A stretch of DNA of 64,000 nucleotides from SVTX01 sp045602385 (GTDB lineage Bacteria > Bacillota > Clostridia > Oscillospirales > CAG-272). This document shows positions 24,174 through 33,936 of this stretch, piece by piece. Both the position numbers and the translations under genes were made by a program. The stretch spans positions 26,512 through 90,511 of the forward strand of contig JAZSBL010000010.1 of assembly GCA_045602385.1 (NCBI GenBank), in the 5' to 3' direction. The notes beneath the pieces are model-generated. The model saw nothing but the letters and a program-made list of their open reading frames with translations. It had not been told where the DNA came from and ran no database searches. Within the stretch, counting starts at the first letter, position 1; each line of letters starts with the position of its first letter.

Positions 24174-26411
24174 TTAAGAAAATCCGCGTCCTACGCTGTC
24201 AACTCCGTCAAGTGAACGCAATCTTGATACTATGGAGTTGTAATGGTCTATATTCTTACAGCTTATCTTAAGACTGATAATACAACGGCCGTTTGTGCGC
24301 TTTTGAGAGTTGACCTGCAAAATAGCGACCTTCATATCCGCAAGCGCGACCGCAACGTCCGCAAGCATTCCCACTCTGTCCTCCGTAAAGAGCTGGAGCA
24401 GTGCCTCGTATACGTTTTTGCCCGATTCGCCGCCCGCGCTCTGCTCCCAATGAGCCGTCTTCCAACGCTCACGGTTCTCCTCGTTCTTCATACCCTCTAT
24501 AACGTTGGGACAATCCTTTTTGTGTATGGAAATTCCGTAGCCCTTGGTAACAAATCCGATAACATCGTCACCGGGAAGCGGGTTACAGCACTTGGCAAAC
24601 TTGACCTGACAGCCGCTCTCTCCGTCAATGATAATTCCGCTGTTGGACTTAAGATTTTTCGGCTTTGTAACCGATTTTTGTACAAGCTCCTCCTCGGTTA
24701 TAATAACGGGCTCTGACTCTGCAACGGTATATTTTGCGGATTCGTCCTTTATTTTGTTGGAGAGCTTGTTTATGGAAATTCCGCCGTAGCCTACGCCATT
24801 ATATACATCCTCCGCGCTGGCAAAGCCTATTCTCTGCGCGATGGTGGAGATTACCTCTGCCCTCTCCTGCTCATCAAGCTTAAGACCGAGCTTTCTGAAC
24901 TCACCGTCGACAATGGCACGTCCCAACGAAATATTCTCAGGTCGGGTCTCCTTCTTAAACCACTGCTTGATCTTTGAACGCGCCTCGCTGGTCTTAACGA
25001 TATTAAGCCAGTCGCGGCTAGGTCCCTTTGTGACCGATGAGGTGAGTATCTCGACGATCTCTCCGTTCCCGACCACCCTGTCGATAGGCACTATCATTCC
25101 GTTTATCTTTGCGCCTATCATCTTGTTTCCTACACCCGAGTGTATCGAATACGCGAAGTCGATGACCGTAGCGCCGTGAGGAAGCGCGACTACGTCGCCC
25201 TTTGGCGTAAAAACGAACACCTCGTCCTGGAAGATATCGGTCTTGAGCGCGTTCATGAACTCATCGGGGTCGCGCGCCTCACCCTCTGTCTCGATAAGCT
25301 TTGAGATCCACTCAAGCTTCTTGTCCATATCCTCCTTGGAGGATGCGCCTGATTTATACTTCCAGTGCGCCGCGATACCGTACTCTGCAAAGTGGTGCAT
25401 CTCATGCGTACGTATCTGCACCTCAAAGGGTACGCCGTCACGTCCGATTACCGTGGTATGGAGCGAGCGGTACATATTCGGCTTCGGTGTTGATATATAA
25501 TCCTTGAATCTGCCCGGTATGGAGTTGAACATCTCGTGGATAAGGCCGAGTGTGGTGTAGCACTCAAGCTCGGTATCAACTATAACTCTTACCGCGTAGA
25601 AGTCGTATATCTCGTCAAAGCTCTTGTTCTGGTTATACATTTTCTTGTAGATACTGTATACCGTCTTGATACGTCCCTCAAGCGTAAAATGTATATTGTT
25701 CTCGGTAAGCTTTTCCGATATTACCGAGCGGATATGCTCGATAACGTTAAGGCTTTGTCCGTATTTGTTCTCAATTGAATCCTTGACCTCCTTGTAGCCT
25801 ATCGGGTCAAGGTGCTGGATACCGATGTTTTCAAGCTCCTGCTTGATCTTCTGTATTCCAAGACGATGCGCCAAGGGGGCATACACCTGCATCGTCTCAA
25901 GCGCGGTGAGCCTTCTCTTGTTCTCTGCCTTCGCCTCCAGCGTGCGCATATTGTGAAGTCGGTCGCAGAGCTTTATAAAGATTACTCTGACGTCCTTATG
26001 CATTGCAAGCAGCATCTTACGCAAATTCTCTATCTGCGCCTCTTCCTTGTCCTCTATCTGCATAAAGACTATCTTTGTAAGTCCGTCTACAAGCTGGCAG
26101 ACGTCACGGCCGAATTTCTTTTCTATATCACGTGAGTCTACCCTGTCAGAGCAATCCTCAACGGTATCGTGAAGCAATGCGGCGCAGATAGAGTCTGTGT
26201 CAAGGCCAAGCCCCGCTACGATCTCCGCAACCGCCAGGGGGTGCGAGATATAGGGCTCTCCACTCTGGCGGAACTGCCCTTGGTGAAGCTCGTTTGCATA
26301 ATCGTAGGCAGCCTTGATCTTGTCAATATCATAGTTCTTGCCCGATACGCGCAACAGATCGATCAGTCTGTTGCAGTTGTATTCAATGTTGCTGATAGTG
26401 TTTGATTCCAT
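24174..26411 (-). CDS. relA: Bifunctional (p)ppGpp synthetase/hydrolase RelA/SpoT
   Basis: Makes and degrades the stringent-response alarmone. The 745-aa protein has, in order, an HD hydrolase domain (HPLAVAEIVAGL and LLHDTVEDC around 50-75), the synthetase domain with YKSGASSKEDMDKKLEWI and RDGVPFEVQIRT, a TGS domain (VFTPKGDVVALPHGATVIDFAYSIHS split here into shorter blocks), a CC/zinc region (KFAKCCNPLPGDD) and a C-terminal ACT domain. Both catalytic halves look intact. The ATG at 26411 has GGAG 10 nt upstream; the longer frame begins with TTG and lacks support. Confidence 0.95.
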   Translation of the reverse strand: MESNTISNIEYNCNRLIDLLRVSGKNYDIDKIKAAYDYANELHQGQFRQSGEPYISHPLAVAEIVAGLGLDTDSICAALLHDTVEDCSDRVDSRDIEKKFGRDVCQLVDGLTKIVFMQIEDKEEAQIENLRKMLLAMHKDVRVIFIKLCDRLHNMRTLEAKAENKRRLTALETMQVYAPLAHRLGIQKIKQELENIGIQHLDPIGYKEVKDSIENKYGQSLNVIEHIRSVISEKLTENNIHFTLEGRIKTVYSIYKKMYNQNKSFDEIYDFYAVRVIVDTELECYTTLGLIHEMFNSIPGRFKDYISTPKPNMYRSLHTTVIGRDGVPFEVQIRTHEMHHFAEYGIAAHWKYKSGASSKEDMDKKLEWISKLIETEGEARDPDEFMNALKTDIFQDEVFVFTPKGDVVALPHGATVIDFAYSIHSGVGNKMIGAKINGMIVPIDRVVGNGEIVEILTSSVTKGPSRDWLNIVKTSEARSKIKQWFKKETRPENISLGRAIVDGEFRKLGLKLDEQERAEVISTIAQRIGFASAEDVYNGVGYGGISINKLSNKIKDESAKYTVAESEPVIITEEELVQKSVTKPKNLKSNSGIIIDGESGCQVKFAKCCNPLPGDDVIGFVTKGYGISIHKKDCPNVIEGMKNEENRERWKTAHWEQSAGGESGKNVYEALLQLFTEDRVGMLADVAVALADMKVAILQVNSQKRTNGRCIISLKISCKNIDHYNSIVSRLRSLDGVDSVGRGFS

Positions 26412-26471
26412 TGTTGTACTTCTCCTTCCGGCACTATTGCACCGGCACAAAGTTGTTACGGCAGGATGCCG

Positions 26472-28673
26472 TTACGCTCTCATCTTCATTTCAAGCATTT
26501 TATAGGTTTTGGTAAGCTCAATATTGCCCCTCTCGGCATTCTTGGCTATATCAAATTCAAAGATATCCTCGCTTAGTCTTTCAAATTCGCATACTCTCAT
26601 TTCCTCAAGTATGTTGATTATAAAGCGAAGCTTAAGTGTGTTCAGATCAACGCAAAGCTGCTCTAATATAGCCGCGCGCAACGCCCTGAAGCTATATACG
26701 CTGCGTCCGCACATGCTTTCGTATCTCAAAAACTTATATACCGTTGCGATATCGGCTCTTGACGGAAGGATGTTCTCCGACCTTGAAAATTCGCCGCCCG
26801 CCTCTATATCGCGGTATCTCTCCCTTTCCTCCCCGTATCTCCTTTCGAAAGAATCGGAAAGCCTTATATCCTGAGCTATAAGCTGCAGGCTCTTTTGTCC
26901 TCTGTATTCATTTATGCTGAGCTGACACAAAATGTCAACGCTCTCGCCAAAGTGATACTCCATACTCGACGACGCCATTCCAAAGCATACCGCGGTAAAG
27001 CTCCTGCCGCCGTTTGTCAGCACAAGCTTTGAGTGCTTGCCCGCTCCCATTGATATAACTCGCTCAAGCGTCATGTTCTTTACCACGAACTGTGGATTGG
27101 GGTTGGCAACTCCAAAGGGCTCAAGCTGCGCAAGCTCGTCAACTATCGCCATGGAAAGCTCATCGGGCGCAAGCTCACAGTCCGCCTCGCATCTCACGGT
27201 AAATATGTCGTCCGAGAAATTCTCTCTCGCATAATCATTTATCATCTTACGGAACTCGGGAATATTGCACCTCATTACCGAAAGGCCTGCCGCAAGCTCG
27301 TGTCCTCCGAACTGAACAAGATGCTCCTTGCAATGATCAAGCGCGCCAACAAGGTTTATCCCCTTAACGCTTCTGCCCGATCCCTTGCCTACATCGTGCG
27401 GATCGCTATCTCCCTCGGTCGCCCCCGCAAATGAGATAAGAATAGACGGCAAGCCGTACTTTTCTGTTATTCTTGACGACACGATACCGATTATTCCCTG
27501 TTGCCATGAATCGTTTTCAAGCACGATTATCTTATCATTCTTGAAATCGTGTGTTTCCTCTATTTGACGGTACGCCTCCTCGGCTATACTGTTCTCCTCG
27601 CGTTGACGCAGGAGATTTATCTCACAAAGCTCCTCTGCAAGTCTTGCCGCCTCGTCGGGGTCGGTGCAAAGAAGAAGCTCTACCGCCTTGGACGCGGAGC
27701 TTATTCTGCCCGCCGCGTTTATTCGCGGAGCTATCGAAAAGCTTATGAATCCCGAATTTATCTTTCTCTTTTTAACTGTCTTTTCCGCAACGCCCGCCGC
27801 CGGTCTAGTGGTCGCGGCATTGCTTGCTGCCTCTATAAGCGCGGCAAGTCCCACTCTCGCGTCTTCCTCGATAAGAGCAAGACCGTACTTAACTATAACT
27901 CTGTTCTCGTCCGTAAGCGGCATAACGTCGGCTATCGTTCCGACTGCTACAAGGTCGATATAGTCATCGCATATCTTTTTGACCGATGCCATCTCATCAA
28001 GTCCGTTATTTCTTGAAACCTCAAGTCCTGTGACAAGCTTGAAAACAACACCTACTCCCGCAAGCTCGCAGAAGGGATATGTACAATCGGGTCGGTGGGG
28101 ATTTACCACCGCGCACGCGTCCGGCAGGTCTCCGTGGCACTCGTGGTGATCCGTCACCACCGTGTCTATACCAAGCGTTTTTGCATACTCGACCTCTTTG
28201 TTCGCGGTAATGCCTGTGTCAACAGTAATGATAAGCTGTGTTCCATTTTCCTTGAGCGTATCTATCGCAGACTCTGATACTCCGTAGCCCTCCTTGGCGC
28301 GGAGAGGAATATAGTAGCTCACGTCTGCGCCAATAGATTTGAGATAGAGGTAAAGCATTGTTACCGAGGTAACTCCGTCCACGTCGTAATCTCCGTAGAC
28401 AGTTATTCTCTCCCCATTCTCTACCGCGCGAAGCACACGCGCGCACGCCTTGTCCATGTCCTTAAGAAGGAAGGGGCTGTGCAGGGCTTCAACAGAGGGA
28501 TTCATGAATTTCTCTGCCGCCCCTGCGCTCTCGTGGCCTCTGTTATATATAAGTCTCGCTACGACCTCGGATACACCTGCGTCGCGCGCTATTTCCCTTA
28601 TTTTGGCGTCGGCATCACTGTTTCCCGGCGTATACCGCAGTGACCACACCTTTTTCTTTTTATTTAAACCCAT
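26472..28673 (-). CDS. recJ: Single-stranded-DNA-specific exonuclease RecJ
   Basis: 5'-3' exonuclease for recombination and repair. The 733-aa protein shows the DHH-family motifs YGDYDVDGVTS (about residues 78-88), VDTGIT, VVTDHHE and the DHHA1 block FGGHELAAG. An OB-fold and a C-terminal extension of about 150 residues follow, longer than E. coli RecJ but usual in Clostridia. It lies upstream of relA with a 60-bp gap. Confidence 0.94.
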   Translation of the reverse strand: MGLNKKKKVWSLRYTPGNSDADAKIREIARDAGVSEVVARLIYNRGHESAGAAEKFMNPSVEALHSPFLLKDMDKACARVLRAVENGERITVYGDYDVDGVTSVTMLYLYLKSIGADVSYYIPLRAKEGYGVSESAIDTLKENGTQLIITVDTGITANKEVEYAKTLGIDTVVTDHHECHGDLPDACAVVNPHRPDCTYPFCELAGVGVVFKLVTGLEVSRNNGLDEMASVKKICDDYIDLVAVGTIADVMPLTDENRVIVKYGLALIEEDARVGLAALIEAASNAATTRPAAGVAEKTVKKRKINSGFISFSIAPRINAAGRISSASKAVELLLCTDPDEAARLAEELCEINLLRQREENSIAEEAYRQIEETHDFKNDKIIVLENDSWQQGIIGIVSSRITEKYGLPSILISFAGATEGDSDPHDVGKGSGRSVKGINLVGALDHCKEHLVQFGGHELAAGLSVMRCNIPEFRKMINDYARENFSDDIFTVRCEADCELAPDELSMAIVDELAQLEPFGVANPNPQFVVKNMTLERVISMGAGKHSKLVLTNGGRSFTAVCFGMASSSMEYHFGESVDILCQLSINEYRGQKSLQLIAQDIRLSDSFERRYGEERERYRDIEAGGEFSRSENILPSRADIATVYKFLRYESMCGRSVYSFRALRAAILEQLCVDLNTLKLRFIINILEEMRVCEFERLSEDIFEFDIAKNAERGNIELTKTYKMLEMKMRA

Positions 28674-28688
28674 TTTTACTCCATGCTT

Positions 28689-30317
28689 TTATTCTTTTTC
28701 GGGCGCAAATCTCGCGGCTATCGCAAGCGCGGTCTTTATTCCGTCAACCGCTGCGCTGGTTATGCCGCCCGCGTATCCCGCGCCCTCTCCGCAGGGGTAT
28801 ATATTACCCATGCCAATAGCTCTCATATCCTCTCCCCTGAGTATTCTTACAGGAGCGGACGTGCGCGTCTCCGCGCCCGAGAGCAAGGCTTTGTCCATAG
28901 CGAAGCCCTTTATTTTTTTGTCAAAGCTATTCAAGCCATATCTGAGAGAGTCGCATACGTAATGCGGCAGAACGTCATTCATATCCGCGCACCTAAAGCT
29001 GTTTCCTCCCATATACGTGGGAAATACCTCGTAGGGCTCGCTGCCGCTCTTGCCGCCCATAAAATCGCCAACAGTCTGCACAGGTACAGAGTAATCCGAC
29101 CCGCCCGCTATAAATGCCGCTCTCTCAATTTTTCTCTGATATGCTATCGCTCCAAGCGCAAGATTTCCGTCGATCGGCTCAAAATCATCGGGTCTTACCG
29201 ACACCGCGATAGCTGAGTTGGAATTTTCCCCATCTCTGGAGTATGAGCTCATTCCGTTTACAACGACACCGTTCTCCTCGCTTGCCGCCGCGACTACCTC
29301 TCCGCCAGGACACATGCAAAAGGTATAAACTCCCCTCTCGCCCTTTGTGTCGGAGAGCGCGTATTCCGCAGCGCCGAGCGATTCAAGTCCCGCAAATTTG
29401 CCGTACAATGCATCCTCGATAAAGCTTCTTTTATGCTCTATCCTCACGCCGACAGAGATCGGCTTAGGCACGATACTGAAATTCTTTTTTATCAGCATTT
29501 CGTAGGTATCTCTTGCGCTGTTACCGAGGGCGAGCACAACCGAGGAGCATTCAATCTCACCCTTTGTGGTTTGTACCCTGACGTTGCCACCCGACAACAA
29601 TTCGAGGTCTGTGAGCTTACAGCGGTAAATAACCTCGCCGCCAAGTCTTTCTATCTCGCAAAGTATATTATCAACTACCTTACGCAAAATGTCGGTACCG
29701 ATGTGAGGCTTTGCCTTGACCGTTACCTCCTCGGGCGCGCCGAAGCGTCGAAGGGTTTCCAGCACGTAGGAGCATTTTGCATCGTTTATTCTTGTCAAGA
29801 GCTTGCCGTCAGAAAACGTACCCGCTCCGCCCGCGCCAAACTGAATATTTGACTCCGGATCAAGCACTCTTTCTCTGCAAAAGCGAGCATGCGCATTTAC
29901 TCTGTCCGCAACACAGTCGCCACGGTCTATAATTATCGGTCTGTATCCGTTTTCCGCCAGAATGAGCGCGCAGAACAGTCCCGCAGGTCCCATTCCCACA
30001 ACAAGCGGACGCGCGGTCATTATCTCGCTGCCCACCTCGACCTCAAGCTCGGTCTGCTCGATCGCTCTCGCCCCAAGCCTTTCTATCCTTGCGCAGTTCT
30101 TTGCGCTCGGATCGCTAAGTCTTACCGCAACGGAATAGACGAGCCTGACATCGTCTTTTTTTCTTGCGTCAACGCTTTTTTTGATGATATTAAGCTCGTA
30201 GCCCGCCCGGCCTATACCGACCGAGCGGAGCTTTCTCTCTGCGAGCTCTATTGCCTTTGATTCATCATCATACGGAGATACGGATATACCGTCAAAAACG
30301 TATGTGATCTTACTCAT
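28689..30317 (-). CDS. FAD-dependent oxidoreductase (COG2509 type)
   Basis: A 542-aa flavoprotein. An N-terminal region of about 90 residues precedes the dinucleotide-binding motif VGMGPAGLFCALILAENG (about 107-124); later blocks are QFGAGGAGTFSDGKLLTRI and the C-terminal GEGAGYAGGITSAAVDGI. The family is widespread, often annotated only as NAD(P)/FAD-dependent oxidoreductase; the substrate is unknown. Its start overlaps the end of cdaR by 8 bp, and recJ follows after 15 bp. Confidence 0.85.
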   Translation of the reverse strand: MSKITYVFDGISVSPYDDESKAIELAERKLRSVGIGRAGYELNIIKKSVDARKKDDVRLVYSVAVRLSDPSAKNCARIERLGARAIEQTELEVEVGSEIMTARPLVVGMGPAGLFCALILAENGYRPIIIDRGDCVADRVNAHARFCRERVLDPESNIQFGAGGAGTFSDGKLLTRINDAKCSYVLETLRRFGAPEEVTVKAKPHIGTDILRKVVDNILCEIERLGGEVIYRCKLTDLELLSGGNVRVQTTKGEIECSSVVLALGNSARDTYEMLIKKNFSIVPKPISVGVRIEHKRSFIEDALYGKFAGLESLGAAEYALSDTKGERGVYTFCMCPGGEVVAAASEENGVVVNGMSSYSRDGENSNSAIAVSVRPDDFEPIDGNLALGAIAYQRKIERAAFIAGGSDYSVPVQTVGDFMGGKSGSEPYEVFPTYMGGNSFRCADMNDVLPHYVCDSLRYGLNSFDKKIKGFAMDKALLSGAETRTSAPVRILRGEDMRAIGMGNIYPCGEGAGYAGGITSAAVDGIKTALAIAARFAPEKE

Positions 30318-31308
30318 TTTCAGCTGTCTTCTTTTCGAAGGTTATAGTGACGACGATTTCTTCCTTAACCGTTGCCCCGTCGGGAAGTCCAGCATTATTG
30401 ACCCTATGCTGTTGCTTTCCCTCTACGGCGGTGGGCAGCTTGATTTCATAGCCTTCAACGGTGCTGATTATCGAAGGCGCGCCCATGATCTCTATATAGT
30501 CGGTGCTGAGCTCCCAGGTAAGGTCATGGTCAACTGCTATATCAACTATAATCGGGATCCTCTTGCGGGCGATAGCGGACACGGTCACGCTCATTCCCTC
30601 GGTGGAGTACTCTACGGCCTCCCCGCCCTCTACCTCGTTTAGGTTCTTATCCAGGAATACAAGCGGGAAGTCGGTATATTCCTTCTTGTCGTCCTTGGAT
30701 GCGAAGTTACCGTCCGCATTAAATCTTGCGGAGTCAATTTTGTCAAGGATCTTCTTTGGTCCTCTGACGGTTATGCCTTCAACACTCTGAACACTTTCAA
30801 ACGTTACGTCCTGTACGGTTGAAACAAGAACGTCAAACGGAACCGTCTTTTCAGCCGCAACGTCACAGAACAAGCTTACGTTAAGCGAGGAATCGGGCGC
30901 AACGGTTACATTACTGTCAGACGGGATCACTACCTCAAGCGGAAGAATATAGGAGCCGGTAGCCAAAAGCTCACTTACGTCCACGACTACGGTGTAATCA
31001 TCCACCTTGTGCTTTTTAATATCACGGTTGGTTCCCTGAACGGTTACGGTAACCTCGGTTTTATCCATACCGTATATCATCATGTTTCTTTCCTCAAGGG
31101 CTTCAAGTCCCTCGTAATTGATCTTCAGAACCATAGTTTCTGTCACGTCGGTCTCGTTAAAATTGACCAACGCAAGCCAGATAACAAGCGCGCCGAAAAG
31201 GCAAACAAGGCGTGCAAAGAGGTCAAGCCTGCGCTTGGGCTTATAGGACACGTTAACGGTCTGATTGCCATTCTCGTCAACGTCCTTCATGAATTGATAC
31301 TGCTTCAT
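30310..31308 (-). CDS. cdaR: YbbR-domain protein CdaR, regulator of diadenylate cyclase
   Basis: A 332-aa protein with one N-terminal transmembrane helix (about residues 30-50, ARLVCLFGALVIWLALV) and three or four extracytoplasmic YbbR repeats. In Bacillus and Listeria CdaR modulates the adjacent cyclase CdaA. The gene begins 3 bp after cdaA, with GGAGG inside the end of cdaA, so the two are coupled. No glmM follows in the window; the FAD oxidoreductase gene occupies that place. Confidence 0.92.
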   Translation of the reverse strand: MKQYQFMKDVDENGNQTVNVSYKPKRRLDLFARLVCLFGALVIWLALVNFNETDVTETMVLKINYEGLEALEERNMMIYGMDKTEVTVTVQGTNRDIKKHKVDDYTVVVDVSELLATGSYILPLEVVIPSDSNVTVAPDSSLNVSLFCDVAAEKTVPFDVLVSTVQDVTFESVQSVEGITVRGPKKILDKIDSARFNADGNFASKDDKKEYTDFPLVFLDKNLNEVEGGEAVEYSTEGMSVTVSAIARKRIPIIVDIAVDHDLTWELSTDYIEIMGAPSIISTVEGYEIKLPTAVEGKQQHRVNNAGLPDGATVKEEIVVTITFEKKTAENE

Positions 31309-31311
31309 GCC

Positions 31312-32253
31312 TTATTTTCCTCCCTTCTTACCCTTTCTTGCCTTTTTGATTGCTTCGCTGCCCACGGAAAAGATAGTATCGTCCGCGTTCTTGCCCGTCA
31401 TAAGCTTGTAGAGATCGTCGCGCAGGTCGTTGGACTTGTGCTTTCCGCCCTTGCCGATGTCATTATAATCTCTGTTTAACAGTCTGTTATTCGCAATGGA
31501 AATATTTCCGGTCTCCTCGGATACAACTACCACCACCGCGTCACTTACCTCACTTATTCTGAGCGCCGCGCGGTGACGTGTTCCGAGTCCCTCTATCGCA
31601 TCGCTATCCTCCGCGATCGTCTTTGATTTGCAGGATGCGGCAACTATACGGCAATTTCTGATTATTACCGCGCCGTCGTGCAAAGGCGAGCGGTTTACGA
31701 ATATATTGCAAAGAAGCTGGCGTGAAACGACCGCGTCTATTTTCGTGCCCTCCGTCATCTGATTGCGGAGCCTGCCCGCTCTTTCAAGAACGATCAGAGC
31801 GCCCTCTCTCTTACTGGAAAGCTCAAATGCCGCCGCGCTTATCTCCTCTATCGCCATAAGCACATCGTTATCGTCCTCTGTCTGTCTGTTTGCAAAGCGC
31901 TTGATATTTGAGGATGCGGTAGTACCGAATTCCTCAAGCATATCACGAAGCTCGGGCTGGAAGATTACACAGATCGCCACGATACCGGCGGTATACAGGC
32001 TTTTGAGGATAGTATTCATCGCAACCATGTCAAGGACCTCACTGAGCAGGTAGACGAATACAAGCGCGCCTATTCCCATAAGTATCCTTGCAGCATGTCT
32101 GCTCCTTACGAACTTGTAAAGAATATAGAGCGCATACCACAAAATGACTATATCCAATATATTGACTATGTTGATGTTTACTATTGGGAAAACGATATAA
32201 TCGTTAAAGAACTCTACCATTGTTCCCCAAAATGCTGATATTTGCTCAAACAT
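31312..32253 (-). CDS. cdaA: Diadenylate cyclase CdaA (c-di-AMP synthase)
   Basis: Condenses two ATP into c-di-AMP, a messenger for osmotic and cell-wall control. The 313-aa membrane protein has three N-terminal transmembrane helices (about residues 15-95) and a DisA_N domain with the catalytic signatures LHDGAVIIR (about 205-213) and GTRHRAAL (about 240-247), followed by VSEETG. A lysine-rich tail ends the protein. First gene of the cdaA-cdaR unit with its own promoter. Confidence 0.95.
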   Translation of the reverse strand: MFEQISAFWGTMVEFFNDYIVFPIVNINIVNILDIVILWYALYILYKFVRSRHAARILMGIGALVFVYLLSEVLDMVAMNTILKSLYTAGIVAICVIFQPELRDMLEEFGTTASSNIKRFANRQTEDDNDVLMAIEEISAAAFELSSKREGALIVLERAGRLRNQMTEGTKIDAVVSRQLLCNIFVNRSPLHDGAVIIRNCRIVAASCKSKTIAEDSDAIEGLGTRHRAALRISEVSDAVVVVVSEETGNISIANNRLLNRDYNDIGKGGKHKSNDLRDDLYKLMTGKNADDTIFSVGSEAIKKARKGKKGGK

Positions 32254-32337
32254 CTTATCTCTCCTTTGTGTTCCTCGGTTTGCCTGTAAAAAATCGCATA
32301 AACCGCTATTATATTATAATTTAGACTATACAAATAT

Positions 32338-32367
32338 ATTATAACAAATATACCCCGTTTAAGTCAA
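32338..32367 (-). promoter_or_regulatory. Sigma-A promoter for cdaA-cdaR
   Basis: Minus-strand TTGACT (32362-32367) and TATAAT (32338-32343), 18-bp spacer, about 85 bp before the cdaA start. Confidence 0.72.
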
Positions 32368-32491
32368 GGCTTTTTGCCAATTTTTCAAGCATTTTTTCTG
32401 CTTTTTCCCCTTATCGGAGGATTAGCGGCAAAGATCATGCAATATTCACTGAAAATTTACATTTATAAAGCCGGAATACTCCCCGAAACGC

Positions 32492-32523
32492 AAAAAAATC
32501 CCGACGGAATTCTCCGCCGGGAT
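32492..32523 (-). terminator. Intrinsic terminator of the 257-aa membrane protein gene
   Basis: Stem of 10 bp with one mismatch (32514-32523 with 32498-32507) followed by a run of Ts on the minus strand. Confidence 0.88.
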
Positions 32524-32533
32524 CGGTGTATTC

Positions 32534-33307
32534 TTATTTTTCAGATTTGTCCTTAAGCATTACCGTAAGGGCTATGCGCACGGCAAAAAATACCACCGCT
32601 CCGAATATTGCCTTCGAGATATAATTCAGGATCATATCTCTCCAGGTAGTTGCCTGCGACGGCAATCCGTCCGCTATGATAAACCAAATATCGTTTGCTA
32701 CCTGTCCAAAGGTCTTTGCCGCAAATGTCACCACGGCGCATACGCCGACCGACCTTAAAAGGCAGTTGTTCTTATCGTAGATACGCTTGAAGGGATAAGC
32801 AGCCTCTACCGGCACAGACTCGCCCGTGCTTTCAAAAACCCTTTGCGCAATAAGCCTTTTATCGTTATGTGAATTTATTGCCCTTCTGCTGATAAGGAAG
32901 ATGATAAGAAGGAGAACAAGCTCCAGCGCGGTGTAATACAGAACGTTCACAACGTCCCAGACCCAAAGCTTCGGAACACTTTTCGCCTCTATCCATAATA
33001 CAAGCACGTTTGCCAAATTTCTGTACGCGGAAAGCGCTCCGAAAATCACAAACACGCGGCTTTCTTTTTCCCCCTCGTAAATTGAAACGATCATCAAAGC
33101 GTAGATTACCGATACCGCAACGACCTCGAAAATCTCTATCATATATTCCGTCAGCAAGAGCGGCCAGGTATTGGCATACAAAACGTCGCTGGACAAAAGC
33201 CTTATTAAGGGCCAGATTATAAAAGCGTTAATTGAAAAAACCGCCGCCGCAATTATGACGGATATGACATTCCGCTTCATCACACGCGACTCATTTATCT
33301 TTTCCAT
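32534..33307 (-). CDS. Six-helix membrane protein of unknown function
   Basis: A 257-aa integral membrane protein that I do not recognise. Six or seven hydrophobic segments are seen at roughly 13-36, 45-75, 85-105, 118-142, 185-215 and 230-250, with a charged loop at 145-180. No catalytic motif is evident. It stands alone between the terminator of the P-loop gene and its own terminator, so it is likely monocistronic, and its size and layout resemble uncharacterised proteins common in gut Clostridia. Confidence 0.6.
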   Translation of the reverse strand: MEKINESRVMKRNVISVIIAAAVFSINAFIIWPLIRLLSSDVLYANTWPLLLTEYMIEIFEVVAVSVIYALMIVSIYEGEKESRVFVIFGALSAYRNLANVLVLWIEAKSVPKLWVWDVVNVLYYTALELVLLLIIFLISRRAINSHNDKRLIAQRVFESTGESVPVEAAYPFKRIYDKNNCLLRSVGVCAVVTFAAKTFGQVANDIWFIIADGLPSQATTWRDMILNYISKAIFGAVVFFAVRIALTVMLKDKSEK

Positions 33308-33323
33308 ATTAGTCCTCTCAAAT

Positions 33324-33367
33324 CAAAAAAGTGAGGGGCGCAAACACAAAATGCTCACACCCCTTAC
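33324..33367 (-). terminator. Intrinsic terminator of the P-loop protein gene
   Basis: Stem of about 10 bp (33358-33367 with 33331-33340, one A-C mismatch and a G-T pair), 17-base loop, then six Ts on the minus strand. Confidence 0.85.
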
Positions 33368-33401
33368 GTCTCGGCACAATCTGCCGACACACTTTTATCT
33401 A

Positions 33402-33809
33402 TCAGATGTACTTCTTTACGATATCGCTTGCTTCCTCTGTGGGAATGGAGGATGTCATAACAACGTTAACGTTGAGCTTGCCCGCAAGCTCATCAACTTC
33501 CTTGAGGAATACCTCAAAGCTATTCATGTCGTTGTTTGCGATCTTAAGAGCAGAATCTATAAAGAGATCGGTAACGTCATGGTTGCTTGCAAGAATACCT
33601 GCAACAAATCCGTAAAGCGCCTCTGCATCAAAAATGAGGTAATCGTTTGTGTTGATAAGACGGGCAGTGTACTTAACGTCAAAGCGGAGTCCTACTCCCT
33701 TTTCCATACATACAACTGTTCCCTCAGACTTCTCAACAGCCTCGTTTACCATCGAAATGAGTGTTTTGGTCTTTCCGGTTCCCTTAACGCCGATAATCAA
33801 TTTGAGCAT
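33402..33809 (-). CDS. Small P-loop NTPase of unknown function
   Basis: A 135-aa protein with a Walker A motif GVKGTGKT at residues 7-14, a probable Walker B stretch DLFIDSALKIAN near 80-90 and a sensor-like VVMTSS near 115. It is far shorter than AAA+ or KaiC proteins, essentially one RecA-like core. Similar proteins in Clostridia are usually called hypothetical or, without basis, twitching motility protein. It has its own promoter, a leader with two hairpins, an AGGAGGA site before the ATG and its own terminator, so it is an independently controlled gene. Confidence 0.75.
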   Translation of the reverse strand: MLKLIIGVKGTGKTKTLISMVNEAVEKSEGTVVCMEKGVGLRFDVKYTARLINTNDYLIFDAEALYGFVAGILASNHDVTDLFIDSALKIANNDMNSFEVFLKEVDELAGKLNVNVVMTSSIPTEEASDIVKKYI

Positions 33810-33822
33810 AATGTCCTCCTGC

Positions 33823-33878
33823 GCCGTGCGTCACGGCTTTGTATATTTTTCTATTTCCTACGAAATATGCTTTTCGTA
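33823..33878 (-). promoter_or_regulatory. Two hairpins in the leader of the P-loop gene
   Basis: TACGAAA/TTTCGTA (33859-33878) and GCCGTG-CGT-CACGGC (33823-33837); the second ends a few bases before the AGGAGGA site. Confidence 0.5.
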
Positions 33879-33883
33879 AAATC

Positions 33884-33912
33884 ATTATAGCATAGTTTAC
33901 AATGATTTGCAA
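33884..33912 (-). promoter_or_regulatory. Sigma-A promoter of the P-loop gene
   Basis: Minus-strand TTGCAA (33907-33912) and TATAAT (33884-33889) with a 17-bp spacer. Confidence 0.78.
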
Positions 33913-33936
33913 GTACAATATTGAAATTTATGCAAA

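Noticed and set aside
26459..26471. Small CGGCA/TGCCG hairpin between relA and recJ as a terminator
   Set aside because: Five-base stem with no T-run; the genes are probably co-transcribed.
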